This document shows positions 10,228-20,038 of a stretch of 64,000 bases of DNA, piece by piece. Position 1 is the first letter of the stretch, and each line of letters opens with the position of its first letter. Source of the DNA: Candidatus Schekmanbacteria bacterium RIFCSPLOWO2_02_FULL_38_14 (GTDB lineage Bacteria > Schekmanbacteria > GWA2-38-11); the NCBI GenBank assembly GCA_001790855.1, contig MGDH01000022.1, forward strand, positions 121,661 through 185,660. Reading direction: 5' to 3'. The notes under the pieces are model-generated. The model made no database searches. It had not been told where the DNA came from and saw only the letters and a list, made by a program, of their open reading frames with translations. Both the position numbers and the translations under genes were made by a program.

Positions 10228-10515
10228 TTATTCAATAACACCGAGGATATCGTCTTCTCTCATAATCGAATACTCTTCGCCTTTAATCTTGACCTCTGAA
10301 CCTGCATACTTGCTGAAAAGAACCTTGTCACCCACCTTTACATCAAGAGGGGCGATTTTTCCATCCTCAAGCATCTTTCCTTTGCCCACAGCAATAATCT
10401 TTCCTTCCTGTGGTTTCTCCTTTGCTGTATCAGGAATAATAATTCCTCCCTTGCTTTTTTCCTCTTCCTCAAGCCTCTGAACTAATATACGGTCGTGTAA
10501 TGGTCTGATTTTCAT
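10228..10515 (-). CDS. groS: Co-chaperonin GroES
   Basis: 95 residues. Cap of the GroEL chamber. Begins [15 protein letters not shown], has the mobile loop [16 protein letters not shown] and ends EDDILGVIE. Strong AAGGAGG before ATG. First gene of the two-gene heat-shock operon; 71 bases separate it from groL. Confidence 0.98.
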   Translation of the reverse strand: MKIRPLHDRILVQRLEEEEKSKGGIIIPDTAKEKPQEGKIIAVGKGKMLEDGKIAPLDVKVGDKVLFSKYAGSEVKIKGEEYSIMREDDILGVIE

Positions 10516-10642
10516 ACCTTAAACCTCCTTTTTAATAAAAATCAACAAGTTATCTTGTGGATAATTAAACTAAAAAATTTTAAATCTGCTGTAGATATTG
10601 CAACAGAATTTAGAAAACCCTCACCCCCTTTTCTATTAGCTA

Positions 10643-10669
10643 TTAGCACTCTCTCTGAGCGAGTGCTAA
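10643..10669. promoter_or_regulatory. CIRCE operator (HrcA binding site)
   Basis: Perfect TTAGCACTC-N9-GAGTGCTAA. CIRCE is the known site for the heat-shock repressor HrcA; hrcA itself is not in this window. It overlaps the -10 end of the groES promoter. Confidence 0.97.
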
Positions 10670-10696
10670 TTATAAGAATCTATAAAAAATTTGCAA
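10669..10696 (-). promoter_or_regulatory. Sigma-70-type promoter of groES-groEL
   Basis: Minus strand TTGCAA (10696-10691), 16-base spacer, TATAAT (10674-10669), directly abutting CIRCE so that bound HrcA would block transcription start. Confidence 0.8.
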
Positions 10697-10975
10697 GTCT
10701 TTTTTTTTTAAAATTGAGAACTGTTTGATAAATAATAGCATTTTTTGCTGGTTGAACAGATATGTCGTTTGTCACTTAAAGCTAATTGTCATTCTATCAT
10801 CTGGTAGCCTGAATTTCTTTTATTTACTCCTGACTTTTCTTTTTAGGATTGACATATTGGGTTTAATTATATATTCAAAAAAAAGATTCAAGGATTCGAG
10901 GGGCAAGGGTTCGAGGGATTTTAGAATTTAGAATTTGGATTAAAATTTTGATATTTGATTTTTGATTTTTTAACC

Positions 10976-11959
10976 ATGCTGATTGACACACAAAACAGAG
11001 TAATCAATTATCTCAGGGTTTCGGTTACTGACCGCTGCAACCTGCGCTGTATATATTGTATGAGCAGAGACGGGGTTGATATTAAGGCGCGCTCAGAAAT
11101 CCTCTCCTTTGAAGAGCTTGAAAAGATAATCTCAGTAGCAACAAAAAGCGGTGTTACCAAGGTGCGAATAACCGGAGGAGAGCCGCTGATTAGAAAAGGG
11201 CTTATTGATTTCATTTCACGGATTTCAAAGCTTCCTGAAATAAAAGACCTGAGTATGACCACAAACGGAATCCTGCTTAAAGATTATGCCTCCTTATTAA
11301 AGTCCGCCGGGCTTCAGAGAGTAAATGTAAGCCTTGATACCCTTAGCCCTGAAAAATACAGAGAAATAACAGAAAACGGAGAGATTGAAAGGGTCTGGAG
11401 CGGAATATTTGAAGCAGAAAGGATAGGGCTTTTACCAGTGAAAATCAATCTCGTTGTAGTGCGCGGCTTAAATGACAATGAGCTCTGTGATTTTGCGCAA
11501 CTCACAAGAAAATATCAATATGATATCCGTTTCATAGAATATATGCCGGTTGGCGCAACAAACTACTGGAGCAGGGAAAAATTCATGGCAAGCTCTGAAA
11601 TACTGGAAAGAATCAGCCGCAGATTAGGAGAATTAACACCTCTTGAAACAGAAAATCACAGCCCTGCAAAATATTTTCAGCTCGCCAATTCAAAAGGAAG
11701 AATAGGGGTAATAAGCCCTATTTCAAATCATTTCTGCAGCAGCTGCAACAAGCTCCGCCTTACATCGGATGGAAGGCTTAGGGCGTGCTTATTCTCTGAT
11801 GATGAGGTTGACCTTAAAGCAATTCTGAGAAGCAACTACAACACAGATGATATAAACAATCTTCTTAAGGAAGCTGTTTTGAGAAAACCTAAAGATCACA
11901 ATTTAAAAGAAGGTGAATCCTTTCTTTTAGAAAGAACTATGTCACAGATTGGCGGATAA
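10976..11959 (+). CDS. moaA: GTP 3',8-cyclase MoaA (molybdenum cofactor synthesis)
   Basis: 327 residues from ATG 10976, chosen because family proteins begin close to the IDTQNRVINYLRVSVTDRCNLRC stretch; a TTG at 10955 is possible, and neither has a clear ribosome binding site. Radical SAM cluster motif CNLRCIYC near residue 20, SAM-binding GGEPL, the second Fe-S site near the C-terminus (CSSCNKLR ... C) and the Gly-Gly end (SQIGG) needed for activity. It makes the first molybdopterin intermediate from GTP. No other moa gene is in the window. It is divergent from groES and convergent with ftsZ, stops 4 bases apart. Confidence 0.95.
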   Translation: MLIDTQNRVINYLRVSVTDRCNLRCIYCMSRDGVDIKARSEILSFEELEKIISVATKSGVTKVRITGGEPLIRKGLIDFISRISKLPEIKDLSMTTNGILLKDYASLLKSAGLQRVNVSLDTLSPEKYREITENGEIERVWSGIFEAERIGLLPVKINLVVVRGLNDNELCDFAQLTRKYQYDIRFIEYMPVGATNYWSREKFMASSEILERISRRLGELTPLETENHSPAKYFQLANSKGRIGVISPISNHFCSSCNKLRLTSDGRLRACLFSDDEVDLKAILRSNYNTDDINNLLKEAVLRKPKDHNLKEGESFLLERTMSQIGG

Positions 11960-11963
11960 TTTT

Positions 11964-13127
11964 TTAATCAACCTTCCTTCTCAAAAATGCAGGAACTTCC
12001 AAGTCATTCTCATCATATATAACAGGCTCATCCATGATTTTTCCGGAAACCGCCTTTATTACTACATTTTTTCTCCTCATATAAGTTGGTATTTCTATAT
12101 TTTCAGGATGGAACTGGTAGATAGCTCCCTTCCCTTCATCTCTTTTAATGGGAATAATTTTCTGTGATTCCTCTTTTCCGAAGCCTGTTGCAATCACTGT
12201 AACCATCATCTCATCTTCAAGCCTTTCATCAATAACAGCGCCGAGTATTATGAGGGCTTCCTCATGAACACATTCATTGATAATTGATGCTGCTTCAGTT
12301 ATCTCGTGAAGTGTAACATTTGCTCCACCGGTTATATTTATCAGGACTCCCTTTGCGCCTTCAATTGAACCGTCCTCCAGAAGCGGGCTTGAAATCGCTT
12401 TTTGTGCAGCTTCACCTGCCCTTCCTTCTCCTGAAGCAACACCTGTTCCCATTATGCATCTCCCCATGCTCTCCATTACTTTTCTTACATCAGCAAAATC
12501 AACATTTATACGTCCGGGCTTTACTATTATATCTGATATGCCCTGAACTGCCTGTTTCAGTACATCATCAGCAAGCTGGAATGATTCGAGGAAAGGAAGT
12601 GTTCTTCCGGCAATATTTAAAAGCCTCTGGTTTGGCACAATAATCAGGCTGTCAACAACTTTTCTAAGTTCTTCAATGCCTTCTTCTGCAATCCGTGTTC
12701 TCGGTTTACCCTCAAAAAGAAAGGGCTTTGTCACAACTCCGACTGTTAGCGCATTGCAGTCCTTTGCTATCCGCGCAATTACAGGCGCAGCCCCTGTTCC
12801 GGTTCCGCCTCCCATACCTGCAGTAATAAATATCATATCAGCCCCTTTGCAGGCTTCTAAAATCTTGTCAGTATCCTCAAGTGCAGATTTTTTCCCAACA
12901 GAGGGGTCCGAACCAGCACCCAACCCCTTTGTTGTTTTTTCCCCAAACTGGATTTTTTGGGATGCAAGAGACGCTTTCAGAGCCTGCACATCCGTGTTTG
13001 CTGCAATGAACTCAACACCTGAAAGAGATGCCTTTACCATTGTGTTAATTGCATTCCCGCCACCGCCACCAACACCAAAAACCTTTATTTTAGCAGTACA
13101 CCTTAAATCTTCTTCAAATTCTAACAT
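11964..13127 (-). CDS. ftsZ: Cell division protein FtsZ
   Basis: 387 residues from ATG 13127, preceded by GGAGGTGAAGGC; a longer frame to 13181 would overlap ftsA and is not needed. Tubulin-like GTPase that forms the division ring. Nucleotide motifs GVGGGGGNAI and GGGTGTGAAP; the C-terminal peptide LEVPAFLRRK is the FtsA-binding tail. Last gene of the dcw cluster. Confidence 0.98.
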   Translation of the reverse strand: MLEFEEDLRCTAKIKVFGVGGGGGNAINTMVKASLSGVEFIAANTDVQALKASLASQKIQFGEKTTKGLGAGSDPSVGKKSALEDTDKILEACKGADMIFITAGMGGGTGTGAAPVIARIAKDCNALTVGVVTKPFLFEGKPRTRIAEEGIEELRKVVDSLIIVPNQRLLNIAGRTLPFLESFQLADDVLKQAVQGISDIIVKPGRINVDFADVRKVMESMGRCIMGTGVASGEGRAGEAAQKAISSPLLEDGSIEGAKGVLINITGGANVTLHEITEAASIINECVHEEALIILGAVIDERLEDEMMVTVIATGFGKEESQKIIPIKRDEGKGAIYQFHPENIEIPTYMRRKNVVIKAVSGKIMDEPVIYDENDLEVPAFLRRKVD

Positions 13128-13159
13128 GCCTTCACCTCCATTTAAAAAAAATTGAAGCT

Positions 13160-14392
13160 TTAGAAGAATTCCTGAACCCATTCTTTCATTCTCTTGATGA
13201 TTTTATTAAACATCCTGTCATCTGAACCCCCGCCAAGCCCTTTTCTTCCTCTGTTTCTACTCCCGTAAAGCACAAGTCCTACAGCTGTGGAATAAATAGG
13301 ACTATTAACTATATCAACAAGCCCTCCGACTCCGCTTGGGGTTCCAATGCGCACAGGAAGCTCAAACACCTGCTCTCCTATGTTCTGTATCCCTTCCATT
13401 ATTGAAGCACCTCCAGTAACCACGATTCCTGAAGCAATCAAATCCTCTATGCCTGAACGCTTTATTTCCTGGCGGATTAAAGTTAAAATCTCCTCAACCC
13501 TTGGCTGGATTATTTCACTTAGAATCTTTCTTGAAAGGACTCGTGAATCCCTGCCGCCAACACTTGGCACTTCAACGGTTTCATTTGCCTTGACAAGCAA
13601 AGCAGAGGCAGAGCCAAATCTCCTTTTTATCATCTCAGCATCTTTTGTTGGAGTCCGCAGACCTACAGCTATGTCATTTGTCACGTGGTTCCCTCCCAGT
13701 GCTATGACAGACGTGTGCTTAATGCTTCCCTGATAATAAATTGCAAGGTCCGTTGTGCCTCCTCCAATGTCCACAAGAGCCACGCCAAGCTCCTTTTCAT
13801 CAGCTGTAAGCACTGCCTCGCTTGAAGCCAACTGCTGCAGGACAATGTCCCTTACATTAAGCCCTGCGCGGTTACAGCTTTTGATTATATTCTGGGCTGA
13901 AGTAACAGCCCCTGTAACAATGTGGACCTTAACCTCAAGCCTCACTCCTGACATTCCAAGCGGGTCTCTTATTCCATCCTGGTCATCTACAATGAATTCC
14001 TGCGGCAAAACATGTATTACTTCCCTGTCAAGCGGCATTGCCACGGCAGTTGCAGCATCCACTGCACGCTGAATATCCTTGGTAGTAACTTCCTTGTCCT
14101 TCACTGCAACAACACCATGGCTGTTAAAACCCCTTATATGGCCACCTGCTATCCCTGCATAAACAGAATCAAACTCAACTCCTGCCATGAGTTCTGCTTC
14201 TTCAACTGCTTTTTTTATGGAATTAACCGTACTCTCAATATTTACAACCACTCCCTTTCGTAGTCCGAAGGAAGGATATGTTCCTATCCCGACAATCTCT
14301 ATCTCTCCTGATTTTGAGATTTCAGCCACAAGCGCACATATTTTGGTTGTACCGATATCAAGCCCAACTACGATATCATCTTTTTTGCCCAC
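13160..14392 (-). CDS. ftsA: Cell division protein FtsA
   Basis: 410 residues from GTG 14392, which lies 7 bases after AAGGTGGTG; a GTG at 14404 sits inside that ribosome binding site. Actin-like ATPase that anchors FtsZ to the membrane. Phosphate motifs GLDIGTTKICALV and DIGGGTTDLAIY; 1C domain with HVLPQEFIVD; C-terminal amphipathic helix MFNKIIKRMKEWVQEFF for membrane binding. 32 bases before ftsZ. Confidence 0.96.
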   Translation of the reverse strand: MGKKDDIVVGLDIGTTKICALVAEISKSGEIEIVGIGTYPSFGLRKGVVVNIESTVNSIKKAVEEAELMAGVEFDSVYAGIAGGHIRGFNSHGVVAVKDKEVTTKDIQRAVDAATAVAMPLDREVIHVLPQEFIVDDQDGIRDPLGMSGVRLEVKVHIVTGAVTSAQNIIKSCNRAGLNVRDIVLQQLASSEAVLTADEKELGVALVDIGGGTTDLAIYYQGSIKHTSVIALGGNHVTNDIAVGLRTPTKDAEMIKRRFGSASALLVKANETVEVPSVGGRDSRVLSRKILSEIIQPRVEEILTLIRQEIKRSGIEDLIASGIVVTGGASIMEGIQNIGEQVFELPVRIGTPSGVGGLVDIVNSPIYSTAVGLVLYGSRNRGRKGLGGGSDDRMFNKIIKRMKEWVQEFF

Positions 14393-14443
14393 GCTAATCA
14401 CCACCTTTAACTGAATTTAGTTTTAAATTTTTATTAAAAGTTT

Positions 14444-15301
14444 TCATAAAATGTCTCCTTTATTTTTATCCGCCCGCTTAATAGGCATAACTATAACCCT
14501 GTTTTTAAAACGAAGGTCAATATAAGATACCAGCGGAAATGCCTCTTTCTTATTTGAGCTGAAGGCTTTGAGCTTTTTTATTTTCTCATCCAGGTTCCCA
14601 ACTCCGAGATAAATCTGCCCCGGATAATTTTTTACAGTCAAGACAGGGTTTGACGGGTCTTTTACATCAATTGTTGAAATATCCGACACAGGAATCAGTC
14701 CTTTGCCCTGAATTTCCTTAAGAGTCTCTATTCCGGTTTTAAGATTAAGAGATGAAATCTTATCTCCTTCCTTCATGGATATATTCTCATTAAATCCTGA
14801 AATCACAGGGAGTTCTTTTTTCTCTGTCCCGATGGTTCTGCTAAGAATTACTCCTTCCTCATCTATGAGATTCAGGTTATCAAGCTTTATCAGAGCAAAT
14901 GGCGAACGCTCGTTAACTGCTATGGAAATTTTATTTGGAAACCTTCTTCTCATATCAACCCCTCTTATCCACGGATTTCCAACAAGCATTGATGCAGCTT
15001 CTTCTAAATTTACAGCAAGAAAATTTTTTCCTTCTATTCCTGAAATTTTTTTGATTTCATCTTCAGAGAGACTCCTGTTGCCGCTCACCTTGATATTTTT
15101 TGCTTTTAGAAATTCTATTCTGAACAAACCCCATGGCGCATATTTCCAGACATAGAACGCTGAAGCAGAAACAAACACCAAGACTATTATGCTATAAATA
15201 AAAGTCTTGTTCTTGATAGAAAAGAAATTTATATTCCTTCTCTCTGCCCTGCCTTTCTTCTGCCTTTTATTTCTTATCCGTGTTCTTTTATAATCTTTCA
15301 A
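14444..15301 (-). CDS. ftsQ: Cell division protein FtsQ / DivIB
   Basis: 285 residues. Basic N-terminal cytoplasmic part (1-30), one membrane helix (about 33-55), POTRA domain (about 66-135: FLKAKNIKVSGNRSLSEDEI ...) and the beta domain. Starts with TTG overlapping the ddl stop (TTGA), with GGAGGAA at proper distance, so translation is coupled to ddl. Divisome scaffold that links FtsL/FtsI in the periplasm. Confidence 0.9.
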   Translation of the reverse strand: MKDYKRTRIRNKRQKKGRAERRNINFFSIKNKTFIYSIIVLVFVSASAFYVWKYAPWGLFRIEFLKAKNIKVSGNRSLSEDEIKKISGIEGKNFLAVNLEEAASMLVGNPWIRGVDMRRRFPNKISIAVNERSPFALIKLDNLNLIDEEGVILSRTIGTEKKELPVISGFNENISMKEGDKISSLNLKTGIETLKEIQGKGLIPVSDISTIDVKDPSNPVLTVKNYPGQIYLGVGNLDEKIKKLKAFSSNKKEAFPLVSYIDLRFKNRVIVMPIKRADKNKGDIL

Positions 15302-16239
15302 CTTACAGATTCCTCCAGCATTATCTCAACAAGTCTGTTAAAGCCGATACCTGCCTTTGAAGCTGCCATTGGAAGAAGGCTTGTTTCTGTCATTCCCGGA
15401 ATAGTATTTGCTTCAAGAATAAATGGTCTGTTATCAGGAGTCAGACGGAAATCAATCCTCGGCGCACCCTTACATCCAAGCGCAAGGTATGCCTTCATGG
15501 CAATATCCTGAACCTTCTCTGCTGCTCTGGATGGAATTTCAGCCGGGCATATATATTTTGTTTTACCCATTTTGTATTTTGACCTGTAATCATAAAAACC
15601 GCTTTTTGGAACCATCTCAACAATTGGAAGAGGGCGGTTTTTCAGAATTCCAACCGTAAGGTCTCTCCCTTCTATATATTTTTCTATCAAAATTGTGCTG
15701 TCAAAAGACAGCGCCCGGGAAACAGCTTTTTTCAAATCTTTTTTTGACGAAACAATACTGATTCCGATGGTTGACCCTCCTGTTGCAGGCTTTACAACAA
15801 CCGGGAGTTTTACTGATTGAGTCTTTATGAATTTTTCAATTCCGCTTCTCTTGCCTGAATAAATCCAGAATTCAGGTGTTGGAAGCCCGTGATAGAAAAA
15901 TATTTCCTTTGAAAGTATTTTATCCATAGCAACAGCACTCGCACATACCCCTGAACCCGTATAAAGGATTCCCATTATCTCCAAAACCCCCTGAATTCCT
16001 CCATTCTCACCCCAACCGCCATGCAGGGCAATGAAAGCAACATCAATTTTTGTTTTTAAAAGTTTTTCAATTATATCTTTGTCAGCATCTATTCTTGATG
16101 CCTTGTATCCTGAAGCTTTAAGCGCTCTGAATACAGCCGTTCCTGTTTTCAAAGAAATCTCCCTCTCGGGAGAAGTTCCTCCCATGATTACGCCAATCCG
16201 TCTCTCTTTTAGCGATACCGTTTTCTTTTTAGCTCCCAT
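15298..16239 (-). CDS. ddl: D-alanine--D-alanine ligase
   Basis: 313 residues, ATP-grasp fold. Makes D-Ala-D-Ala for the peptidoglycan stem peptide. Motifs include GVIMGGTSPEREISL (N-terminal), FIALHGGWGENGGIQG, VVKPATGGSTIGI (ATP grasp) and the catalytic end LEANTIPGMTETSLLP. Its start overlaps the end of the preceding small ORF by 11 bases; its stop overlaps the ftsQ start. Confidence 0.96.
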   Translation of the reverse strand: MGAKKKTVSLKERRIGVIMGGTSPEREISLKTGTAVFRALKASGYKASRIDADKDIIEKLLKTKIDVAFIALHGGWGENGGIQGVLEIMGILYTGSGVCASAVAMDKILSKEIFFYHGLPTPEFWIYSGKRSGIEKFIKTQSVKLPVVVKPATGGSTIGISIVSSKKDLKKAVSRALSFDSTILIEKYIEGRDLTVGILKNRPLPIVEMVPKSGFYDYRSKYKMGKTKYICPAEIPSRAAEKVQDIAMKAYLALGCKGAPRIDFRLTPDNRPFILEANTIPGMTETSLLPMAASKAGIGFNRLVEIMLEESVS

Positions 16240-16504
16240 TCTCTTTTCCCAAATTTCCTCTCGAATCTCTTTTCATTTTCTCAAACTTATTATCTATAAA
16301 CTTAATTATCTGAGTGTGCAGTTCCTTTGAGTTTGCTGCAACAAGCGACTGAATATTCCATTCATCAGAGCTTGTCATAAAAGTATCTTCAAGCCCCACA
16401 ACTGCTCCCTTGCCGGTTATTTCAGATGATGAAGCCTTCCCGAGAAAAGGAAACGCTTCCTTTTTAATTTCTTTAGCAAGCTCTATTGTAATATTGTTCA
16501 ACAT
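16229..16504 (-). CDS. Small hypothetical protein inside the dcw cluster
   Basis: 91 residues from ATG 16504; a TTG at 16534 and a GTG at 16516 are other choices. No family recognised. The first part, NNITIELAKEIKKEAFPFLGKAS, is followed by a short Gly-rich stretch and a charged helix KELHTQIIKFIDNKFEKMKRDS at the end. No signal peptide, no membrane helix, no cysteines. Located where nothing is normally found between murB and ddl, with 11 bases of overlap with ddl and 36 bases after murB, so it is surely cotranscribed and probably translated. Confidence 0.6.
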   Translation of the reverse strand: MLNNITIELAKEIKKEAFPFLGKASSSEITGKGAVVGLEDTFMTSSDEWNIQSLVAANSKELHTQIIKFIDNKFEKMKRDSRGNLGKENGS

Positions 16505-16540
16505 AATCGCTTTCACAGGGTTCAATGGGTCCAAATAGTT

Positions 16541-17470
16541 TCAAATAAATCCCTCACCCAGCAGAACAATTTCAAGTTCAAGGTTAATCCTGAATTTTTC
16601 CCATACCTTTTCTTTAATCTCGCATATCAACTTATAAACATCCTTTGCCTTTGCTTTGCCTGTGTTTACAATGAAGTTTGCATGCTTTGCTGAAACGTGA
16701 GCATCTCCGCACCGTTTTCCCTTAAGCCCTGCCATATCTATCAGTTTCCCTGCATTGTAACCCGGAGGATTTTTAAATACAGAACCTGCAGTAAATGAAC
16801 TGCATGGCTGTGTTTTTTTTCTCATCAACTTGTACTTTGCTGCCAGTTTATCAAAAATTTTCTTATCCCTTTTTTGCAATTTAAACCACGCCCCTGTTAT
16901 GATATAGTCATCAGGAATGTTACAGCTTCTGTATTCAAAGGAGATTTCTTTTTTTGAGATTTCCCTTATCTCTCCCTCAGAATCTATAACCTGAAGCCTC
17001 TCAAGCCTTTCAGATATGCACATGCCAAAAGAACCTGCATTTCCCTTTATGCTTCCACCAACAGTACCGGGGATTCCGCAGGCAAATTCCAGGCTTCCAA
17101 TCCCCTCTTTCCCAAGCCCCATTATCATAAGAAGGAGATTTACACCGCCCTGTGAAAAAACCATTCTGAAATTTTTCGCAACGCTCTCCACTACTTCAAA
17201 CCTGTTAAAAGTTTTCGAAAGGTTTATTACTACTCCATCAAATCCCCAGTCGCTTACAAGCAAGTTAGTTCCTTTTCCGATTGTAAAATAAGGCATCCTG
17301 TTTTTTAAGCAGAAAGATACCACACCGCTTATTTCCTGAATTCTTTCCGGAAAAACCATCGCCCGGCATTTTCCGCCTATTCTGTAAGATGTATATTTAT
17401 CCATTGAAACTTCAAACCTGATTCTGTCTTTGAAAATATTTTTAAGTTCCTTTATTTTTTGAACTTCCAT
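16541..17470 (-). CDS. murB: UDP-N-acetylenolpyruvoylglucosamine reductase MurB
   Basis: 309 residues. FAD- and NADPH-dependent reduction to UDP-MurNAc. FAD motifs YRIGGKC and GKGTNLLVSDWG; LEFACGIPGTVGG; EYRSCN; the catalytic serine in AGSVFKNP; and a C-terminal glutamate in LELEIVLLGE. Length and the SVFKNP context are those of the type II enzymes without the extra tyrosine loop. 38 bases after murC. Confidence 0.95.
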   Translation of the reverse strand: MEVQKIKELKNIFKDRIRFEVSMDKYTSYRIGGKCRAMVFPERIQEISGVVSFCLKNRMPYFTIGKGTNLLVSDWGFDGVVINLSKTFNRFEVVESVAKNFRMVFSQGGVNLLLMIMGLGKEGIGSLEFACGIPGTVGGSIKGNAGSFGMCISERLERLQVIDSEGEIREISKKEISFEYRSCNIPDDYIITGAWFKLQKRDKKIFDKLAAKYKLMRKKTQPCSSFTAGSVFKNPPGYNAGKLIDMAGLKGKRCGDAHVSAKHANFIVNTGKAKAKDVYKLICEIKEKVWEKFRINLELEIVLLGEGFI

Positions 17471-17508
17471 AACCTTCCAAATTTTTTTAATTTTTTAATC
17501 CTATATAG

Positions 17509-18879
17509 CTATGATTGCCTGCCTTTTAAAAAAGCCTCGCCTATTTTATAAACATCACCTGCACCAAGAGTAATCAGAAGGTCTCCTTTCTCTGTTACCT
17601 TGAAAAGATGTTTCAGAATATCCTTCCTTTCCTTTATATGGCTTACATTTTTATGCCCATGGGCCATAATTCCCTCACGCAACTTATCGCTGTCAATACC
17701 ATCAATTGGCTTTTCTCCTGCAGCGTATATATCCGCGAGTATGAGCAAATCAGCGTCATAGAAGGACTTGAAAAACTCCTCCAGAAGGTCCTGAGTTCTT
17801 GAATAGCGGTGAGGCTGAAAAAGGGCAACAATCCTTCCTGTCCAGTTTTCTCTTGCTGCTTTCAAGGTAGCCTTGATTTCTGTTGGATGATGCCCGTAGT
17901 CATCAACAACAGTCACTCCATCCCTCTTACCCTTTACCTGAAATCTCCTCTCAATTCCCGAGAACCCCTCAAGGGCTTTTTTGATGTCATCAAACTTTAT
18001 CCCAAGTTCAATTCCAACTGCGATTGCTGCAAGGGAATTGCAGATGTTGTGGATTCCTGAAATTTTCAATTTAATCCTCCCAATCACATTATTATGTTCT
18101 ATGACATCAAACTCAGATTTAAATCCTGAAAAATTTATGGAAGCTGCTGTATAATCAGCCTGCCCTTTCAATCCATAGGTTATAAGTCTCTTCTCTATTG
18201 CAGGAATTATGCTCTGAATATTTTCATCATCCATGCATATTACCGAAACCCCGTAAAATGGTACCTTATTGATGAAGTCTGAAAAGGTTTCTTTGATTTT
18301 TTCAAGACTCCCGTAGTAGTTCAGATGCTCCCTGTCTATGTTTGTTATCACTGCTATTGATGGTGTAAGGCTCAAAAATGAGCCATCACTCTCATCAGCC
18401 TCTGCAACCAGAAACTCTCCCTGTCCAAGCTTCGCGTTTGTTCCAAGGCTGTTAAGTCTTCCGCCAATAACAACTGTCGGGTCAAATCCTGCATGGGCTA
18501 AAATCTGGGATATGAGTGAGGTTGTAGTGGTTTTCCCGTGAGCGCCTGCAACTGCAATCCCGTATTTCATTCTCATAAGCTCTGCAAGCATTTCAGCACG
18601 GGGAATAAGGGTAATCTTTTTTGTAATGGCTGATTTTACCTCAGCATTTTCCTGTGTAACAGCTGATGAGTAGACAACAACATCAGCGCCTTCAGCATTT
18701 TCTGCCCTGTGACCTTTACAGATTTTTGCTCCAAGCCTTGAAAGCCTTCTTGTAACCTTTGAAGGCTTAAGGTCTGAACCGCTCACCTGGTAGCCGAGGT
18801 TTAACAACACCTCTGCGATACCGCTCATACCTATTCCTCCAATTCCAATAAAATGGATTTTCAAGTCTTTTTTGTACAT
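17509..18879 (-). CDS. murC: UDP-N-acetylmuramate--L-alanine ligase MurC
   Basis: 456 residues. Adds the first amino acid of the stem peptide. N-terminal Rossmann-like domain with HFIGIGGIGMSG, ATP loop GAHGKTTTT at about 112-120, EADESDGSFL, and the C-terminal domain with DDYGHHPTEIKAT and FQPHRYSRT. 35 bases after murG. Confidence 0.97.
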   Translation of the reverse strand: MYKKDLKIHFIGIGGIGMSGIAEVLLNLGYQVSGSDLKPSKVTRRLSRLGAKICKGHRAENAEGADVVVYSSAVTQENAEVKSAITKKITLIPRAEMLAELMRMKYGIAVAGAHGKTTTTSLISQILAHAGFDPTVVIGGRLNSLGTNAKLGQGEFLVAEADESDGSFLSLTPSIAVITNIDREHLNYYGSLEKIKETFSDFINKVPFYGVSVICMDDENIQSIIPAIEKRLITYGLKGQADYTAASINFSGFKSEFDVIEHNNVIGRIKLKISGIHNICNSLAAIAVGIELGIKFDDIKKALEGFSGIERRFQVKGKRDGVTVVDDYGHHPTEIKATLKAARENWTGRIVALFQPHRYSRTQDLLEEFFKSFYDADLLILADIYAAGEKPIDGIDSDKLREGIMAHGHKNVSHIKERKDILKHLFKVTEKGDLLITLGAGDVYKIGEAFLKGRQS

Positions 18880-18914
18880 TTTATTTCATCAAATCCTAAG
18901 CCGTAAATTTCAAA

Positions 18915-20009
18915 TTATCCCCTTATTAACTCCTCACACGCATCCACTAATGTCGCAGCAGCGTCACCCTTTGAAAATTTACTGCTGTTTCTGCTGAGTT
19001 CATTAATTTTATTTCCCCTCGTTATCAAACTTATGATTTTCTCAGATAAAATTTCTCCATTGAGTTCTTTGTCAAGAACCATCAGAGCCGCATTCTCATC
19101 AGCAAACGCCCTGGCATTTAATTCCTGATGATTATTTGCCGCGTATGGGAAAGGAATCAGTATTGACGCCTTGCCGCATTCTGACAGCTCACTCAGTGTT
19201 ATTGCGCCTGCGCGGCATACAACAAGGTCTGCAATTGCATAGGCATTTTTCATTTCTTCTATATAAGGAGTAACATAATTCCTTATCATGTTTTTGTTGT
19301 ACTCCTCCTTTACAAACCCGAAATCGTTCTTCCCTGTCTGATGCACTATCTGAAGCATATCAGAATATTTCTCAAGTATTGGCAGTGCCTGAACAACGCA
19401 TTGATTGATTCTTCTTGCTCCCTGACTTCCGCCAAAAACAAGAAGGGTAAAACAGTTCTCCTTCATCCCCCACTGCTTTAAAGCCTCTTCTCTTGAGCCC
19501 CTGTTGATATCTCTGCGCACAGGGTTACCAGCGACAACAACCTTCTCTTTCTTGAAAAACTGCGTTGATGATTCAAAATTAACCCCAACCCTTTTCACAA
19601 CCTTTGAAAGTATCCTGTTGGTCAGACCCGGATAAAAATTCTGCTCAAGTATTATTGTTGGCAGACGCAGCATAGCAGCGCAGAAAACTGTTGGTCCCGA
19701 GGCATAACCGCCAACTCCAATTACTATGTCAGGTCTGAAGCTAAAAATAATCTTCATAGCCTGAAAAAATCCCATTGGTATTTTCAAAATGCCTTTAACC
19801 ATGTCATTTAAAGACTTTTCTTTTATTCCTGATGCCTCAATCAGCTTTAAATTCATCCCATGAGCCGGAATTATTCTTGCCTCAAGCCCTGAAGCTGTGC
19901 CAACAAAAAGTATTTCAGAATCAGGTTTTCGCTTTTTTATCTCATTAGCGATTGCAATGCCGGGATAGATATGTCCTCCAGTTCCTCCACCGGCTATAAT
20001 TGCTCTCAC
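18915..20009 (-). CDS. murG: Lipid II synthase MurG (N-acetylglucosaminyltransferase)
   Basis: 364 residues, GT-B fold, GT28 family, inner face of the inner membrane. GGGTGGHIYPGIAIA near the N-terminus, GGYASGP, LLVFGGSQGARRIN, and the UDP-GlcNAc site CRAGAITLSE ... IPFPYAANNHQELNA. It is separated from the upstream ftsW by 157 bases that carry a palindromic repeat. Confidence 0.97.
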   Translation of the reverse strand: MRAIIAGGGTGGHIYPGIAIANEIKKRKPDSEILFVGTASGLEARIIPAHGMNLKLIEASGIKEKSLNDMVKGILKIPMGFFQAMKIIFSFRPDIVIGVGGYASGPTVFCAAMLRLPTIILEQNFYPGLTNRILSKVVKRVGVNFESSTQFFKKEKVVVAGNPVRRDINRGSREEALKQWGMKENCFTLLVFGGSQGARRINQCVVQALPILEKYSDMLQIVHQTGKNDFGFVKEEYNKNMIRNYVTPYIEEMKNAYAIADLVVCRAGAITLSELSECGKASILIPFPYAANNHQELNARAFADENAALMVLDKELNGEILSEKIISLITRGNKINELSRNSSKFSKGDAAATLVDACEELIRG

Positions 20010-20038
20010 AAGAATTTTCCACCTATCAAATTCTTTTT

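Noticed and set aside
12320-13155. Long plus-strand open frames opposite ftsZ and similar frames opposite groEL, murC, purH and others
   Set aside because: They are the complementary strand of conserved genes, show low-complexity or Leu/Ser/Pro-rich composition and have no ribosome binding sites or recognisable products.
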